17,631 bases of DNA from RGIG4694 sp964501705 (GCA_964501705.1 CAZCUQ010000029.1:1-17631); one strand, 5' to 3'; positions 1-7,746 are shown, numbered from the stretch's first letter. Notes: generated by a model not told the origin, from the sequence alone. Numbers and translations are program-made.

Positions 1-1256
1 GTTTCATCGGTTATCGTGTAGTTTGTCCCTGAATCCGAAACATTCGCGCTGTACTTATAAACGCTTTTGTCCGTGTAAGTGACGGTAACTGTTCCCGCGT
101 CCTTGTCAACTTCAATTTGAGCAGCTTCCTTTGTCGAGGATTGCACGCCGTCATATGAAGTAAAGCCGCCTTTTTTAACCGTGAAGCCGTATTCATCATT
201 ATTTTTATCTTCAGATTTATTTTCATCTTCATTCGGATTCTTTACAAACTTTAGTCCAGAATACGATATCTTAGTAGTGCCGTATCTTTTTTCTTCAAGT
301 ATTCTTTCCGCGAGCGAGTACTCAACACTCCCGACGTAATCGAATCTGTCCTCTGATATCGAGGGAGATTTAACGCAGCTGTAAAATCCGAACGGAGTAA
401 TATTAGTTACGATAGACGTCGCGCTGTAGCACACGTCATTATAAACAAATCCGCAGAGAGCGTCGGGGATATGCTCCGTAACCGCTTTTTTACAGGAGAA
501 CGCGCGATATTCTGCGCCGTTTATCGTACCAAGAATACTTTCCGCGACATTTTCATCAATAAGCTTTCCCTTGACCTTAATAATATTTTTGAAATCCGAG
601 CCGTAGCCCAACTGATAATCTGAATCCTCAACGGGATTAGTAACTCTTATTGCCGAAACGGGGCCTCTTACAGAGCCTCTTCTGAAATCCGAGCAGTTAG
701 AATCGTCGAGAGTGCAGTAATCGGCAGCGATACCGAAATTTCGGAATTCAAGCATATTATCGGAATTACAGAACCAGACGCCGCAGCCTGTTTCGGACAG
801 AAGTTCGATAATACTTCGGCAGGTTTTTCCCTTAAGATACTTGTAAGGTATAACCGAAAGATTGAGTTTTCCGGACGAATATCCCGAAAAGCCGCAGTCG
901 GAAGCGATTTTCTGCAAAACAAGCGGAACATCGTAATCCTTTTCCTCGGAAAAAACGTCTGAGGTATCGAAAAACAGTTCAAGAGCGCGGCAGTTGTCGT
1001 AAGCGGTAATTTCGGCAATGCCGTCTCCGTAGCCGGGCTTGCTGATATAGAAGACGGGCAGGATTTCATCGCCTGCGCAGACAGATATTTTCGTTCCCGA
1101 TGAGAAAGGCTCGTCGCAGAGAAGTTTAATTTGAAGCTTAGCGGTAATAATTCCGCTGACGGGAAGACCGGAGCATTCTCTTGTAAGCTTGATATATTCG
1201 ATCTGTGAGCTGTCGAAATCCGAACCGTCGATATTAACTTTAATCTTAACGGGGTC
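1..1256 (-). CDS. Hub-like tail/baseplate protein, partial, no canonical start
   Basis: An open frame of about 418 codons runs off the left edge without a stop. It begins DPVKIKVNIDGSDF and continues with an immunoglobulin or barrel-like beta pattern, a segment VFSEEKDYDVPLVLQKIASD, then GKTCRSIIELLSETGCGVWF. This order resembles the hub proteins of Firmicutes siphophages and PBSX-type tails (XkdQ-like), which cap the tail tube and carry the receptor-binding or lytic parts. After roughly residue 320 a charged linker (NPNEDENKSEDKNN) leads into a separate beta-rich domain rich in Thr, Ser and Tyr. The frame has no ATG, GTG, TTG or CTG between its upstream stop at 1287-1289 and codons about 100 residues inside the domain. 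It is reached from the preceding gene only by a +1 shift at CTT TGA C (1260-1254), or by restoring one base. The family call rests on pattern and gene order. Confidence 0.62.
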
Positions 1257-1260
1257 AAAG
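1254..1260 (-). other. Candidate programmed +1 frameshift site CTT TGA C
   Basis: On the minus strand the 128-codon gene ends CTT TGA followed by C. A one-base forward slip (CTT, skip T, GAC) enters the long hub-like frame. CUU UGA C is the heptamer used in bacterial prfB (release factor 2) autoregulation. The close upstream Shine-Dalgarno sequence of prfB (three bases before CUU) is absent here; the nearest AAGG is more than 15 bases upstream. A simple alternative is loss of one C in the CCCC run at 1251-1254, because a TTG start overlapping the TGA (TTGA, 1258-1255) would then read directly into the hub frame. Confidence 0.4.
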
Positions 1261-1641
1261 ACCGTCGAGAGTAATGACCTTAGATTTCATTGATAAGAAA
1301 GCGGACCAGATTCTTTCCGTTCCGACGTCTCTGACAGGCTCAACGGTAAGGGAGACAGCGGAAAACTCAGCTGTTTTTTCATCGGGGAAAGGATAAGTAA
1401 CGGAAAACGTATCAAGTGAAACGACCGAGGACAATGCTCTTGCCGCGTCGTTGTCAAGGTACTGGAAATCGACTGAAATATAAGCTCTGTAACCGATAAG
1501 GAGCTTGTTGTCGTTTCCGTCCATACTGACGAAATCCGATGAGTCATTATAAACGGGGACATATTTAACGGAGAGATCTCTTTCGGTTATAAATTCCGAG
1601 AAATCGGTTCCGTTAATAACGAGCAGGTTATTAATACTCAT
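1255..1641 (-). CDS. Small tail/baseplate protein, DUF6711-like
   Basis: This encodes 128 residues. The start chosen is ATG at 1641, preceded by GGGAGGT about 7 bases upstream; a longer reading from 1707 lacks that site and would overlap the previous gene by more. The N-terminus SINNLLVINGTDFSEF, a central stretch that looks beta-sheet rich, and FSVTYPFPDEKTAEF near residue 90 recall the small DUF6711-type proteins found between tape measure and hub genes in Firmicutes phages. It probably sits in the tail tip or baseplate. It overlaps the 71-residue gene by 11 bp. Its last codons are GAC GGT CTT TGA, and the stop sits directly in a potential +1 frameshift site that would fuse it to the hub-like frame downstream. 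Without frameshifting the product ends here. The family assignment is moderate. Confidence 0.66.
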   Translation of the reverse strand: MSINNLLVINGTDFSEFITERDLSVKYVPVYNDSSDFVSMDGNDNKLLIGYRAYISVDFQYLDNDAARALSSVVSLDTFSVTYPFPDEKTAEFSAVSLTVEPVRDVGTERIWSAFLSMKSKVITLDGL

Positions 1642-1846
1642 AAATCTTACCTCCCGAGGCAACGGCGATTTCGGAGAAGCCCTCCTGAACGGTTCTGATA
1701 AGTTCATCGCCGTTAATATTTTTAATCACGGAATCGATCGAAAGTCTGAGGACATTACTCCCCGAATTATCCTCAGAGAGATTATCCGCCGCAAATAAAG
1801 AATCAATTTCAGCGGCGGCGGGGACGCCGTTCATGTTGTATCTCAT
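1631..1846 (-). CDS. 71-residue protein in the tape-measure position
   Basis: ATG at 1846 follows AAGGAAGTGAT, a good ribosome binding site, 4 bp after the Gp15-like gene. The product (MRYNMNGVPAAAEI... to ...ASGGKIYEY) is short, acidic in the middle, and ends with a likely helix (LSIDSVIKNINGDELIRTVQEGF). I do not recognise a family. In Gram-positive siphophages the gene after Gp15 and before the baseplate genes normally encodes the tape measure protein, usually many hundreds of residues. This could be a relic that keeps only the terminal part of such a protein, a miniature tape measure, or an unrelated small tail protein. The frame is intact and well translated by its signals, which argues against a random leftover. 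It overlaps the next gene by 11 bp. Confidence 0.7.
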   Translation of the reverse strand: MRYNMNGVPAAAEIDSLFAADNLSEDNSGSNVLRLSIDSVIKNINGDELIRTVQEGFSEIAVASGGKIYEY

Positions 1847-1850
1847 ATAA

Positions 1851-2303
1851 TCACTTCCTTAGATCGTATTTAGAGTTAAATCTTCTCGCGAAGATTCTTT
1901 TGTGTCCGTCGGAGAAATCCGAGACGCGCATTTTAATAATTTTGGAGAAAGCGGTATCGCTGCCCAGGGACATAAAGAGAGCGGTAAAGAGGTGCCAGTG
2001 CATATTTTCGGCAAGAAGGTCAATACCGTATTTTTCGCGGAAAGCGGCGATAATGAATCCCGCGTCGCCGTAGAACGAAAACGCCTGCCGTTCATCGGGG
2101 AAATACTCTTTTCCGATAAAATCTGTCATAATTTCGCGGGCATTGTCGGGGAGAGAATCGGTAAAGAAGAGCGAAAGCACATCGTCGGCGGATTTTCCGC
2201 ATTCAAGCATACGCAGGATTTTGAGGACGGATTTAAAATCCGTAACATGGGGACATTTTGGTTTTTCGTCATCATAGAGAAGAAGTTTACCGTAATCGGT
2301 CAT
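1851..2303 (-). CDS. Bacteriophage Gp15 family protein (tail assembly)
   Basis: This encodes 150 residues, with ATG at 2303 preceded by AAAGGAGA at about 10 bases. The N-terminal half has a helical pattern with FKSVLKILRMLE, and the C-terminal half has MHWHLFTALFMSLGSDTAF followed by SKIIKMR. This aromatic H-W-x-F-x-x-L plus L/F-x-x-I-I-x-M/I-R signature is typical of the phage Gp15 family (Pfam Bacteriophage Gp15), encoded between the tail tube and tape measure genes in Listeria and other Firmicutes phages. Members probably act as tail assembly chaperones. Here it lies 5 bp after the tail tube gene and 4 bp before a 71-codon gene, so its usual partner, the long tape measure, is not next to it. 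Confidence 0.72.
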   Translation of the reverse strand: MTDYGKLLLYDDEKPKCPHVTDFKSVLKILRMLECGKSADDVLSLFFTDSLPDNAREIMTDFIGKEYFPDERQAFSFYGDAGFIIAAFREKYGIDLLAENMHWHLFTALFMSLGSDTAFSKIIKMRVSDFSDGHKRIFARRFNSKYDLRK

Positions 2304-2308
2304 AAAGA

Positions 2309-2788
2309 TCAGTTCTCCTTTTCAAAGTCCGGGAAGCCGTATATATCGGCGGAGATAACGGCGCACTCGCGCGGTTTCCCCGAAAAAGACGTCTTAACAT
2401 CGATAACGGCCTTACCGCTTTCTCTTTCGCCTGTCAGGACATTTACAAAGACGTAATCGGAGACAGCGGCGTTTTCCCTGCCGAAGACGGTACTGTCGGA
2501 GGAGAGGAAATCGCTCACGGGGTCACCGGGGCAGGCATCCATAATAACGGTGAATTTACGGAGTGCGAATATTCTTGCGACTCTGCTGCCTCCGCAGACG
2601 AATTTTCTTTTTTCGATCTCGGAGAGAACGCCCGCGTCGATCTCGCAGGCGCCTGCGGAGAAAGCGGCGTAACCATCTGTATCTGATGAATTATTAACAT
2701 TCAGACCGAGAATACAGTCGCCGCAGAGAGCGATAGGGAAATCGCGGGTATTATTTTTATAAGCGGCGAGGGCCTCGGAAACATTCAT
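2309..2788 (-). CDS. Tail tube (major tail) protein
   Basis: This encodes 159 residues from ATG at 2788; an AAAGG stretch lies about 13 bases upstream, so the ribosome binding site is weakly spaced. The central and C-terminal parts read RKFTVIMDACPGDPVSDFL, then SDYVFVNVLTGERESGKAVIDVKTSFSG, and end in ISADIYGFPDFEKEN. A strand, V/I-N-x-L/M-T-G-E, a strand and a terminal G-x-P motif is the usual build of siphophage tail tube subunits, which stack as hexameric rings to form the DNA conduit. Its place between the tail terminator and Gp15 genes supports this. The N-terminal region includes three cysteines, unusual for an extracellular structural protein. The call rests on context and pattern. 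Confidence 0.65.
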   Translation of the reverse strand: MNVSEALAAYKNNTRDFPIALCGDCILGLNVNNSSDTDGYAAFSAGACEIDAGVLSEIEKRKFVCGGSRVARIFALRKFTVIMDACPGDPVSDFLSSDSTVFGRENAAVSDYVFVNVLTGERESGKAVIDVKTSFSGKPRECAVISADIYGFPDFEKEN

Positions 2789-2804
2789 TAAACATCACTG
2801 CCTT

Positions 2805-3140
2805 TCAAATGATAGGGTTGTAATAAGTGATCGAGAGCTTCATGGAGTAGGAGTATTCACCCGTTTCCCGAAAGCTTCCGATAATATCGTCAAATTCGGT
2901 TCTGACGGCGCAGGGGAGTGATCCGACGGATTCTCTGAATGAGTCGAGTGCCGACAGAACGGTGTTTTGATCGATATCACAGAGAGTAATTTTGAACTGT
3001 GCTGTTCTTAGGCATGAGCCGTCGAAATATGCTTTGGATAGTTTATCGGAAAGGATTTCCGCACAGGCGGGGTTTCCGTGAAGAATTATTCCGCCGCAAA
3101 GCTCTGTAATATCCTCAAGTAAATTTTCCCATTTGCACAC
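2805..3140 (-). CDS. Tail terminator / minor capsid-type protein
   Basis: This encodes 111 residues. The start is GTG at 3140 within GAGGTGATGTGATCTGTG. It begins with an amphipathic helix (CKWENLLEDITELCGGIIL), continues with strands carrying LRTAQFKITLCDIDQNTVLSALDSFRESV, and ends MKLSITYYNPII. Size, helix-then-sheet layout and position (third after the capsid gene and just before the tail tube) match the tail terminator proteins that join the top of the tail to the head. It starts 3 bp after the previous stop, so the two are probably translationally coupled. The exact family is not certain from sequence alone. Confidence 0.58.
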   Translation of the reverse strand: MCKWENLLEDITELCGGIILHGNPACAEILSDKLSKAYFDGSCLRTAQFKITLCDIDQNTVLSALDSFRESVGSLPCAVRTEFDDIIGSFRETGEYSYSMKLSITYYNPII

Positions 3141-3143
3141 AGA

Positions 3144-3473
3144 TCACATCACCTCAATTTCCGCGTGATGGAACAGATTATTTTGGTTGAACAGTTTAAT
3201 TTTACGGATACGGTAATCATTACCCATAACGGTAATTTTCTGATATTTCACTTTATTTCCGTCAAGGATATCGCCATCGGCGGCGAATCTTCGGGAAGAC
3301 GATTCATCGAAGCAGTAAATCATCCCGTTATGCAGCACAGAGCCGTTGCTGCCGCAAACTCTTTTAACGGAAAGTGAGAGACTGTATATTTCCTCCGAGG
3401 AGAGAATGCCGTTTCCGTAAATATCCCCATAGAATATGGTAGTAAGGATACCGTTTTGTCTTGATAAGCCCAA
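3144..3473 (-). CDS. Head closure / minor capsid protein (Minor_capsid_1-like)
   Basis: This encodes 109 residues from TTG at 3473; the site GAGGTGAT lies about 5 bases upstream and there is no alternative start nearby. The C-terminal half, MIYCFDESSSRRFAADGDIL then KITVMGNDYRIRKIKLF and HHAEIEVM, follows the pattern of the putative minor capsid (head closure, SPP1 gp16-like) proteins, which seal the portal channel and form the adaptor to the tail. It lies 9 bp after the connector gene and 3 bp before the tail terminator gene, the canonical order. The protein is compact and looks complete. Confidence 0.6.
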   Translation of the reverse strand: MGLSRQNGILTTIFYGDIYGNGILSSEEIYSLSLSVKRVCGSNGSVLHNGMIYCFDESSSRRFAADGDILDGNKVKYQKITVMGNDYRIRKIKLFNQNNLFHHAEIEVM

Positions 3474-3482
3474 ATGATCACC

Positions 3483-3791
3483 TCATAAAACCGAAACGTG
3501 TCTGATATTATAGACCTTGTCAAGAAGTATCAGAGCGTTTTCGCAGATAATGTCGGAGGAAGAATTACTCCTGTCAAAATATTCTTCACTGCAGTCTCCG
3601 AGAGTAAGCCTTTTAAGGCCGCCCGAAGCCTCAATTTTTTTCAGGAATTCTGTTTCAATGTCCAAAGCTTCGGAGTAGAATTTGTAAGCTTCGCTGTTTT
3701 CATCGGGCGGTGAGCCGAACAAAGCCTCAATAAGAAGCTCAGCTCTATTTACAAAAGCATCATCGTTAATTGACGAGCACCTCCTTTTCAT
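3483..3791 (-). CDS. Head-tail connector protein
   Basis: This encodes 102 residues starting with ATG at 3791, preceded by AAAAGGAGGTG. It is mostly predicted helix: DDAFVNRAELLIEALFG, then SEAYKFYSEALDIETEFLKKIEASG, then ICENALILLDKVYN. Small all-helical proteins directly after the major capsid gene are the head-tail connectors (gp6/gp15 adaptor type) that bind under the portal. The order portal, capsid, connector, closure, terminator is preserved here. No catalytic motif is present or expected. An 80 bp gap with a hairpin separates it from the capsid gene. Confidence 0.6.
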   Translation of the reverse strand: MKRRCSSINDDAFVNRAELLIEALFGSPPDENSEAYKFYSEALDIETEFLKKIEASGGLKRLTLGDCSEEYFDRSNSSSDIICENALILLDKVYNIRHVSVL

Positions 3792-3816
3792 ATAAAACGG
3801 ATAAGCAAAGAGTTTC

Positions 3817-3864
3817 CGCTCCGTCCGACGCGGGGAGAAGAGGGAAAGCTAAGCGGGCGGAGCG
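3817..3864 (-). other. mRNA hairpin between capsid and connector genes
   Basis: On the transcript CGCTCCGCCCG (3864-3854) pairs with CGGACGGAGCG (3827-3817), 10 of 11 positions, around a 26-base loop. No U-tract follows, so it is not a standard terminator. It lies right after the capsid stop, where a processing or attenuation signal would raise capsid output over the connector genes. That role is inferred. Confidence 0.45.
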
Positions 3865-3870
3865 TAAATA

Positions 3871-4740
3871 TCAAGCCTTGTGATGAACGAAAACCCCGGA
3901 AGTTTTATTGTCGAAAACGGCGCAGAGGCCGTAGCTTCTGTAGCCGTACTTCCATGAGTCGGCGTCGGGGTTAAGGGCGGGCGGGATTATTTTGGGAACG
4001 ATATTTTTTGTAAACTGGATAACCGCGTTTTTATCGATAATCATAAAGTTGATATCCTTACCGTCCGAAGCCTTAGCGTAGCCGCCGTCCGGTTCATCCT
4101 CTGCGGTACCGTTGTAGAGGACGATACTCGTATAGAATCTTGTCTGAGGGACGGAGATAACGTCGGCGAACCCCGCGAATACGGCTCTTGATTTAGTAGT
4201 ATCCATATCTTCGATCAAACCTTTGAGCGAGGGGGTAATGAAGAGGATTCTCTCGTCGGCGGGAACCTCAGCCTCGTCCATATTGGAAACGGCCTGACGG
4301 ATAGCGGCCACTGCTTCTTCACCCGAAGCGATAGTACCCGAAGCGATGCCGATGCCGGGAGTCCGGGCATATGAAGCGAATCTGAACGCATCGATTTCGG
4401 GAGCGGCCTTAGTGCGGAGAAATTCACCCGCAAGTCTGCCGAAAGCGGCGTTTTGAGTTTCCTCGTTGTCCATATTATCGACGGAGAACATTCTTCCTCT
4501 TTCGTAGTTAAAGGATTTGGTTTCCCATGTAAGGGAGACGTCACCCTCGACGTAACCGGTGGTACGGTCGTAATCGGCAAGACCGTCCATATCGAGTTTA
4601 GGGATAACGATCTCGTTAGTGTTAGCGCCTTCTCTTGCGAGGTAAGAGGGAGATTCAAGCACGGAAGTGACCGCGCTGTTCATGTAGACCTCATCAAGTA
4701 GGCCGCTGTACTTTTTAGCAAGATTGATAGTATTACTCAT
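3871..4740 (-). CDS. Major capsid protein (HK97 fold)
   Basis: This encodes 289 residues from ATG at 4740 with GGAGG 9 bases upstream, the strongest ribosome binding site of the structural genes. The N-terminus has NTINLAKKYSGLLDEVYMNSAV, typical of Firmicutes coat proteins. EIVIPKLDMDGLADYDR leads into an extended beta arm with LTWETKSFNYERGRMFSVD, a spine helix follows (FLRTKAAPEIDAFRFASYA), then an A-domain segment (ERILFITPSLKGLIE), and it ends with DSWKYGYRSYGLCAVFDNKTSGVFVHH. Together with the portal and terminase context this identifies the shell subunit. The length is towards the short end for the family and the reading frame is intact. It would assemble on the scaffold-like product encoded just upstream. 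Confidence 0.85.
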   Translation of the reverse strand: MSNTINLAKKYSGLLDEVYMNSAVTSVLESPSYLAREGANTNEIVIPKLDMDGLADYDRTTGYVEGDVSLTWETKSFNYERGRMFSVDNMDNEETQNAAFGRLAGEFLRTKAAPEIDAFRFASYARTPGIGIASGTIASGEEAVAAIRQAVSNMDEAEVPADERILFITPSLKGLIEDMDTTKSRAVFAGFADVISVPQTRFYTSIVLYNGTAEDEPDGGYAKASDGKDINFMIIDKNAVIQFTKNIVPKIIPPALNPDADSWKYGYRSYGLCAVFDNKTSGVFVHHKA

Positions 4741-4793
4741 AAAAAAATTCCTCCAAAAATAAAATTACAGATGTTTTTAAGCGGAAAGGGGGG

Positions 4794-5114
4794 TCATTTA
4801 AGGCCGAAAGCTTTGCGAAGAGCGTTATCAGAGGTTATTTTTTCTCTGACGGCGAGCACACCCGTATCGGCAAGTGCGGATTCAGCGATAAATTCGGGGT
4901 GTTTTTGAAGAACCGAAGATATATCGGAATTTTCGGAAAGCTTGAGAGTGTCGTCGATAAAATTTTTTTTCACGCCGAGTTCATAGCAGGTGAGTTTAAG
5001 TTTAAGAAGTCTGTTTTCGTCGGAGAGGGCGGCGATTTTGTCCTCTGAGTTAATTTCTTCAGGTACGGACGCGTCCAAAGAGATCTCCTCTTCTGCGTCA
5101 AAGATTTCTTCCAT
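4794..5114 (-). CDS. Short scaffolding-like protein
   Basis: This encodes 106 residues, with ATG at 5114 after AAAAGGAGA. The N-terminus is acidic (MEEIFDAEEEISLDASVPEE), followed by a probable coiled coil (EDKIAALSDENRLLKLKL), then YELGVKKNFIDDTLKL and a C-terminal helix with basic residues (DNALRKAFGLK). Acidic and coiled-coil proteins between portal and capsid genes are the scaffolds (Gp20/DUF4355-type) that guide capsid assembly. The motif ELGVKKNFIDDTLKL resembles the helix often seen after the coiled coil in that group. It is clearly shorter than the usual 170-200 residues, which may reflect a small capsid. No protease gene is present nearby. Confidence 0.6.
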   Translation of the reverse strand: MEEIFDAEEEISLDASVPEEINSEDKIAALSDENRLLKLKLTCYELGVKKNFIDDTLKLSENSDISSVLQKHPEFIAESALADTGVLAVREKITSDNALRKAFGLK

Positions 5115-5128
5115 AGCAAATTCTCCTT

Positions 5129-6475
5129 TTAATTAATGGAATCTTCGATTATTTCCCTTGCGTCATTTTTGGAAATAATACCCGATTCATAAAGTTTAAG
5201 ATTTCTGTCGATAGTTTTGTCAACGCTTATGTCGAGTTCTTTTGAGAAAGAGATTTTAATGTCACAATCATTCGAGTCGATCCTGCCGAGATACTTTCCT
5301 GCCGCGAGGATACTTCTTACGAGGTTTTCGATAAACTCTACGGCGATATTGCGGTTAGCGTTCATAGTTCTTGCGGTACGGTTTTCCTGGCTGGCGATTT
5401 CGGCGGCGGTACGGACACCCGAAGACGTACCGAAGCTAAGCGTTCCCGAAGAGATACCTGTCTGGAAGCAGAGGATATTGAGGAGAGCGTTAATAGCCTG
5501 CACGTGTTCATCGATACGAAGTTCGGATGTATTGTCGATAATTTTGAGATCTTTTTCGTCCTCGCAGCGAAGAGCCTGGTAGACCTCATCGTCAGCGTCG
5601 AAGTATCTTCTTACGTCGCCCGTATCGGGGTCAACGACGGTTCTGATGCAGGAGGATGGGACGATAATTCTTTTTCTGCCGAGGATAAATTCTCTTTGCA
5701 GGCTGTCGAAAGCGATATCGAGGGCCTTTAAAGTATCCTTGGAATTACAGAATACGGAAAGACCGAGATTCATATCGGAGATAATATTGTTGGAAACAGC
5801 GGGGCGGAAATAAGAAAACATCTGTTCCTTAAACGGGTAAACGATTTCGTTATTAAGGGAGGGGAAAACGGATTTCACAGGTATTTCTCTGCCGAGGGAC
5901 GAAGAGTTATCGGATGCGAAGAGTTTAAATCTGACCAAGGTATTATCCCGCAAAGGGGAGTGTGATTCCATAAGGGTATAGTAGGTACCGTTTTTGCAGC
6001 TGACGGTTCTGAATATGCAGGCGTTTGTACGGCCGGAGCGAAAGCCGGTAGGGACGAAATTTTCCGCGCTGCAATAGTCGAGCATTATTTCTCCTCCGCA
6101 GATAAAAGTCTTAACGGCGGCGCCGCCCAGGGCGAAGGCGTAGGAGAAGAGTTCGGGCATTCTTTCCCAGAAGGAATTATTTTGGAGTATGTCCTGAACG
6201 AATTTTTCCTTAAGCTTGTCGGAAAGATTAATATCGACCTGCTGACCGAATGTCATATCGGACAGAGTATCGCAGAGGATCTTAGCGGCGTTAAGGGAAG
6301 CGAGTTCTCTTTCGCCTCTGCCGTACAGACCCGAACGTTTGACATATTTCCACGGAGGGTTGCCGGAGAAGATATTTTTGGATTCTTCAATGATATTCTC
6401 GTAATACCACGAGATATCGGGTATACCCTGATCGGGGAAAGCGGCGAGAGCGTCGTAAACGATTCCCGAATACAA
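5129..6475 (-). CDS. Portal protein (SPP1 Gp6-like)
   Basis: This encodes 448 residues. The start is TTG at 6475, 11 bases after AAGGA; the ATG at 6486 leads into another, non-coding frame. The product begins with helices (YYENIIEESKNIFSGNPPWKYVKRSG), then LNAAKILCDTLSDMTFGQQVDI and the typical EIMLDYCSAENFVPTGF strand. The last third has the long helices of the portal wing and crown (RTAAEIASQENRTARTMNANRNIAVEFIENLVRSI). Portals form the dodecameric ring through which TerL pumps DNA and to which the connector binds. The gene lies 44 bp after terL. The SPP1 gp7-like minor head gene that often follows is not present. The protein is somewhat shorter than typical Gp6 homologues but looks complete. 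Confidence 0.82.
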   Translation of the reverse strand: MYSGIVYDALAAFPDQGIPDISWYYENIIEESKNIFSGNPPWKYVKRSGLYGRGERELASLNAAKILCDTLSDMTFGQQVDINLSDKLKEKFVQDILQNNSFWERMPELFSYAFALGGAAVKTFICGGEIMLDYCSAENFVPTGFRSGRTNACIFRTVSCKNGTYYTLMESHSPLRDNTLVRFKLFASDNSSSLGREIPVKSVFPSLNNEIVYPFKEQMFSYFRPAVSNNIISDMNLGLSVFCNSKDTLKALDIAFDSLQREFILGRKRIIVPSSCIRTVVDPDTGDVRRYFDADDEVYQALRCEDEKDLKIIDNTSELRIDEHVQAINALLNILCFQTGISSGTLSFGTSSGVRTAAEIASQENRTARTMNANRNIAVEFIENLVRSILAAGKYLGRIDSNDCDIKISFSKELDISVDKTIDRNLKLYESGIISKNDAREIIEDSIN

Positions 6476-6519
6476 ACTGTGATCATTCCTTTCGTAATAG
6501 TATAGTGTGCACAGGCGAT

Positions 6520-7746
6520 TTACATAAGACCCGCCTCAATTATCTCGTTCATACGTTTTTCGGTGGAGTATTCCTGTGCGTCGAGGCTGTCGATATTGGA
6601 GGAGCCGTTGTCTCGGCGCGTACCGTCGTCGCAGTACTGTGCCTCGGAGAAGGCGTCAATTGTGTGGATACAGTTTTCGGAGATAAAGTATCTTCCGGCG
6701 GACATAATTCCCGTATAGAAGCATATTCTGTCGGAGATCTTTTTTTTGGCGGCGTTATGTATTTCAACGCCGAGTCTGTTTTTAGCGGCGGAGTTTTTAA
6801 GACCTCTGATAAGCACCTGTTCGGCGCTGTCGCAGTAAACGTCGCGCAGAGCGGGGAATTTTTTCTTAGAGGCGATAACGAAGTCGCGGAAATCGCGTTC
6901 AAGCTCGGACGGGGAGATAATTTTTTTGTTATAATATTCCGAGAGAGTAATAATTTTGGCATAACTGCGGGTATAGCCGGTAAGGTTAAAAGCGTGAGCG
7001 GAGTCGTTTCCGCCGAAATCTACGCCGATATCCGCCATAATAATATCTTTTTCCGGGATATTTTTCAAGATAAAGTCATTCGGGTGATCGGCGAAGGTTC
7101 TGTAAATGATACCGTCGGCGGATCTCCATTTACCGAGAATAAACCTGTCGTAATAAACCGTACCGAGATATTCGCGTTTAAGGCTTCGGACGAATTTTTC
7201 GGGCAGAGCGGGGTTATCGTCGATAGAGAAATCGGCTCTGTAGATATCGGCGTCCGAGTCGAGGAATTTTTTAAACCAGTGAGACGGAGAGGATGGGTTG
7301 CAGGTACCGTCGAACACGGAGTTTTCCTTATCGAGTCTGGATTCGAGCATACGGAAAACATTTTCATTCCAGGTAGTAATTTCGTCGCCGTAGGCGTAGC
7401 CGATGCTCATACCGCGAAGTTTTTCGCCGCCCGCGATTTTTTCCGCGCCGACAATGAAGCAGTCCTTACCGAAGAGTCTGACTTTGCCGGCGTGAACGTT
7501 ACCGACGAGCGAGTCGCCCCAGAATTTACGCATAGGGGCAATAACGTTTCTTTCGAGGGTAGCCTGAGTATTGCCGATAAGGACAGCATTTTCGCCGTCT
7601 TTCAGATTACGGAGTCTGTAAGGGATACGGAAGAAATCGAGATAAGTCTTACCGCTTCTTACGGCTCCGACGCTGACATTAAATCTGTGAGGGGATCGGA
7701 GAGTATCGCGAAGCACTTTTTTTTGTTTCGGAGTAAGAATAGTCAT
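6520..7746 (-). CDS. terL: Terminase large subunit, PBSX-like
   Basis: This encodes 408 residues; ATG at 7746 overlaps the terS stop by 4 bp (ATGA). It is the DNA-packaging motor and headful or end nuclease. The N-terminal ATPase shows Walker A GAVRSGKT (residues 27-34), a GNTQATLERN segment, and Walker B GYAYGDE (116-122) with D121 and the catalytic E122. A coupling-type segment SVFDGTCNPSSPSHW lies at about 143-157. The C-terminal RNase H-like nuclease keeps acidic residues in GVDFGGND (D243), YCDSAEQV (D306) and NIDSLDAQEY (D386, D389). All key residues are present, so the motor should be functional. The order of motifs and the overall build match the PBSX-family terminases. The ribosome binding site GAGGAGG lies very close to the ATG, inside terS. 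Confidence 0.9.
   Translation of the reverse strand: MTILTPKQKKVLRDTLRSPHRFNVSVGAVRSGKTYLDFFRIPYRLRNLKDGENAVLIGNTQATLERNVIAPMRKFWGDSLVGNVHAGKVRLFGKDCFIVGAEKIAGGEKLRGMSIGYAYGDEITTWNENVFRMLESRLDKENSVFDGTCNPSSPSHWFKKFLDSDADIYRADFSIDDNPALPEKFVRSLKREYLGTVYYDRFILGKWRSADGIIYRTFADHPNDFILKNIPEKDIIMADIGVDFGGNDSAHAFNLTGYTRSYAKIITLSEYYNKKIISPSELERDFRDFVIASKKKFPALRDVYCDSAEQVLIRGLKNSAAKNRLGVEIHNAAKKKISDRICFYTGIMSAGRYFISENCIHTIDAFSEAQYCDDGTRRDNGSSNIDSLDAQEYSTEKRMNEIIEAGLM

Noticed and set aside
668..1258. Open frame of 196 codons on the minus strand from TTG at 1258
   Set aside because: The product is Ser/Pro/Leu-rich without domain pattern, while the neighbouring frame over the same DNA encodes the hub-like protein. 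It is useful only as a hint of an ancestral TTGA start.
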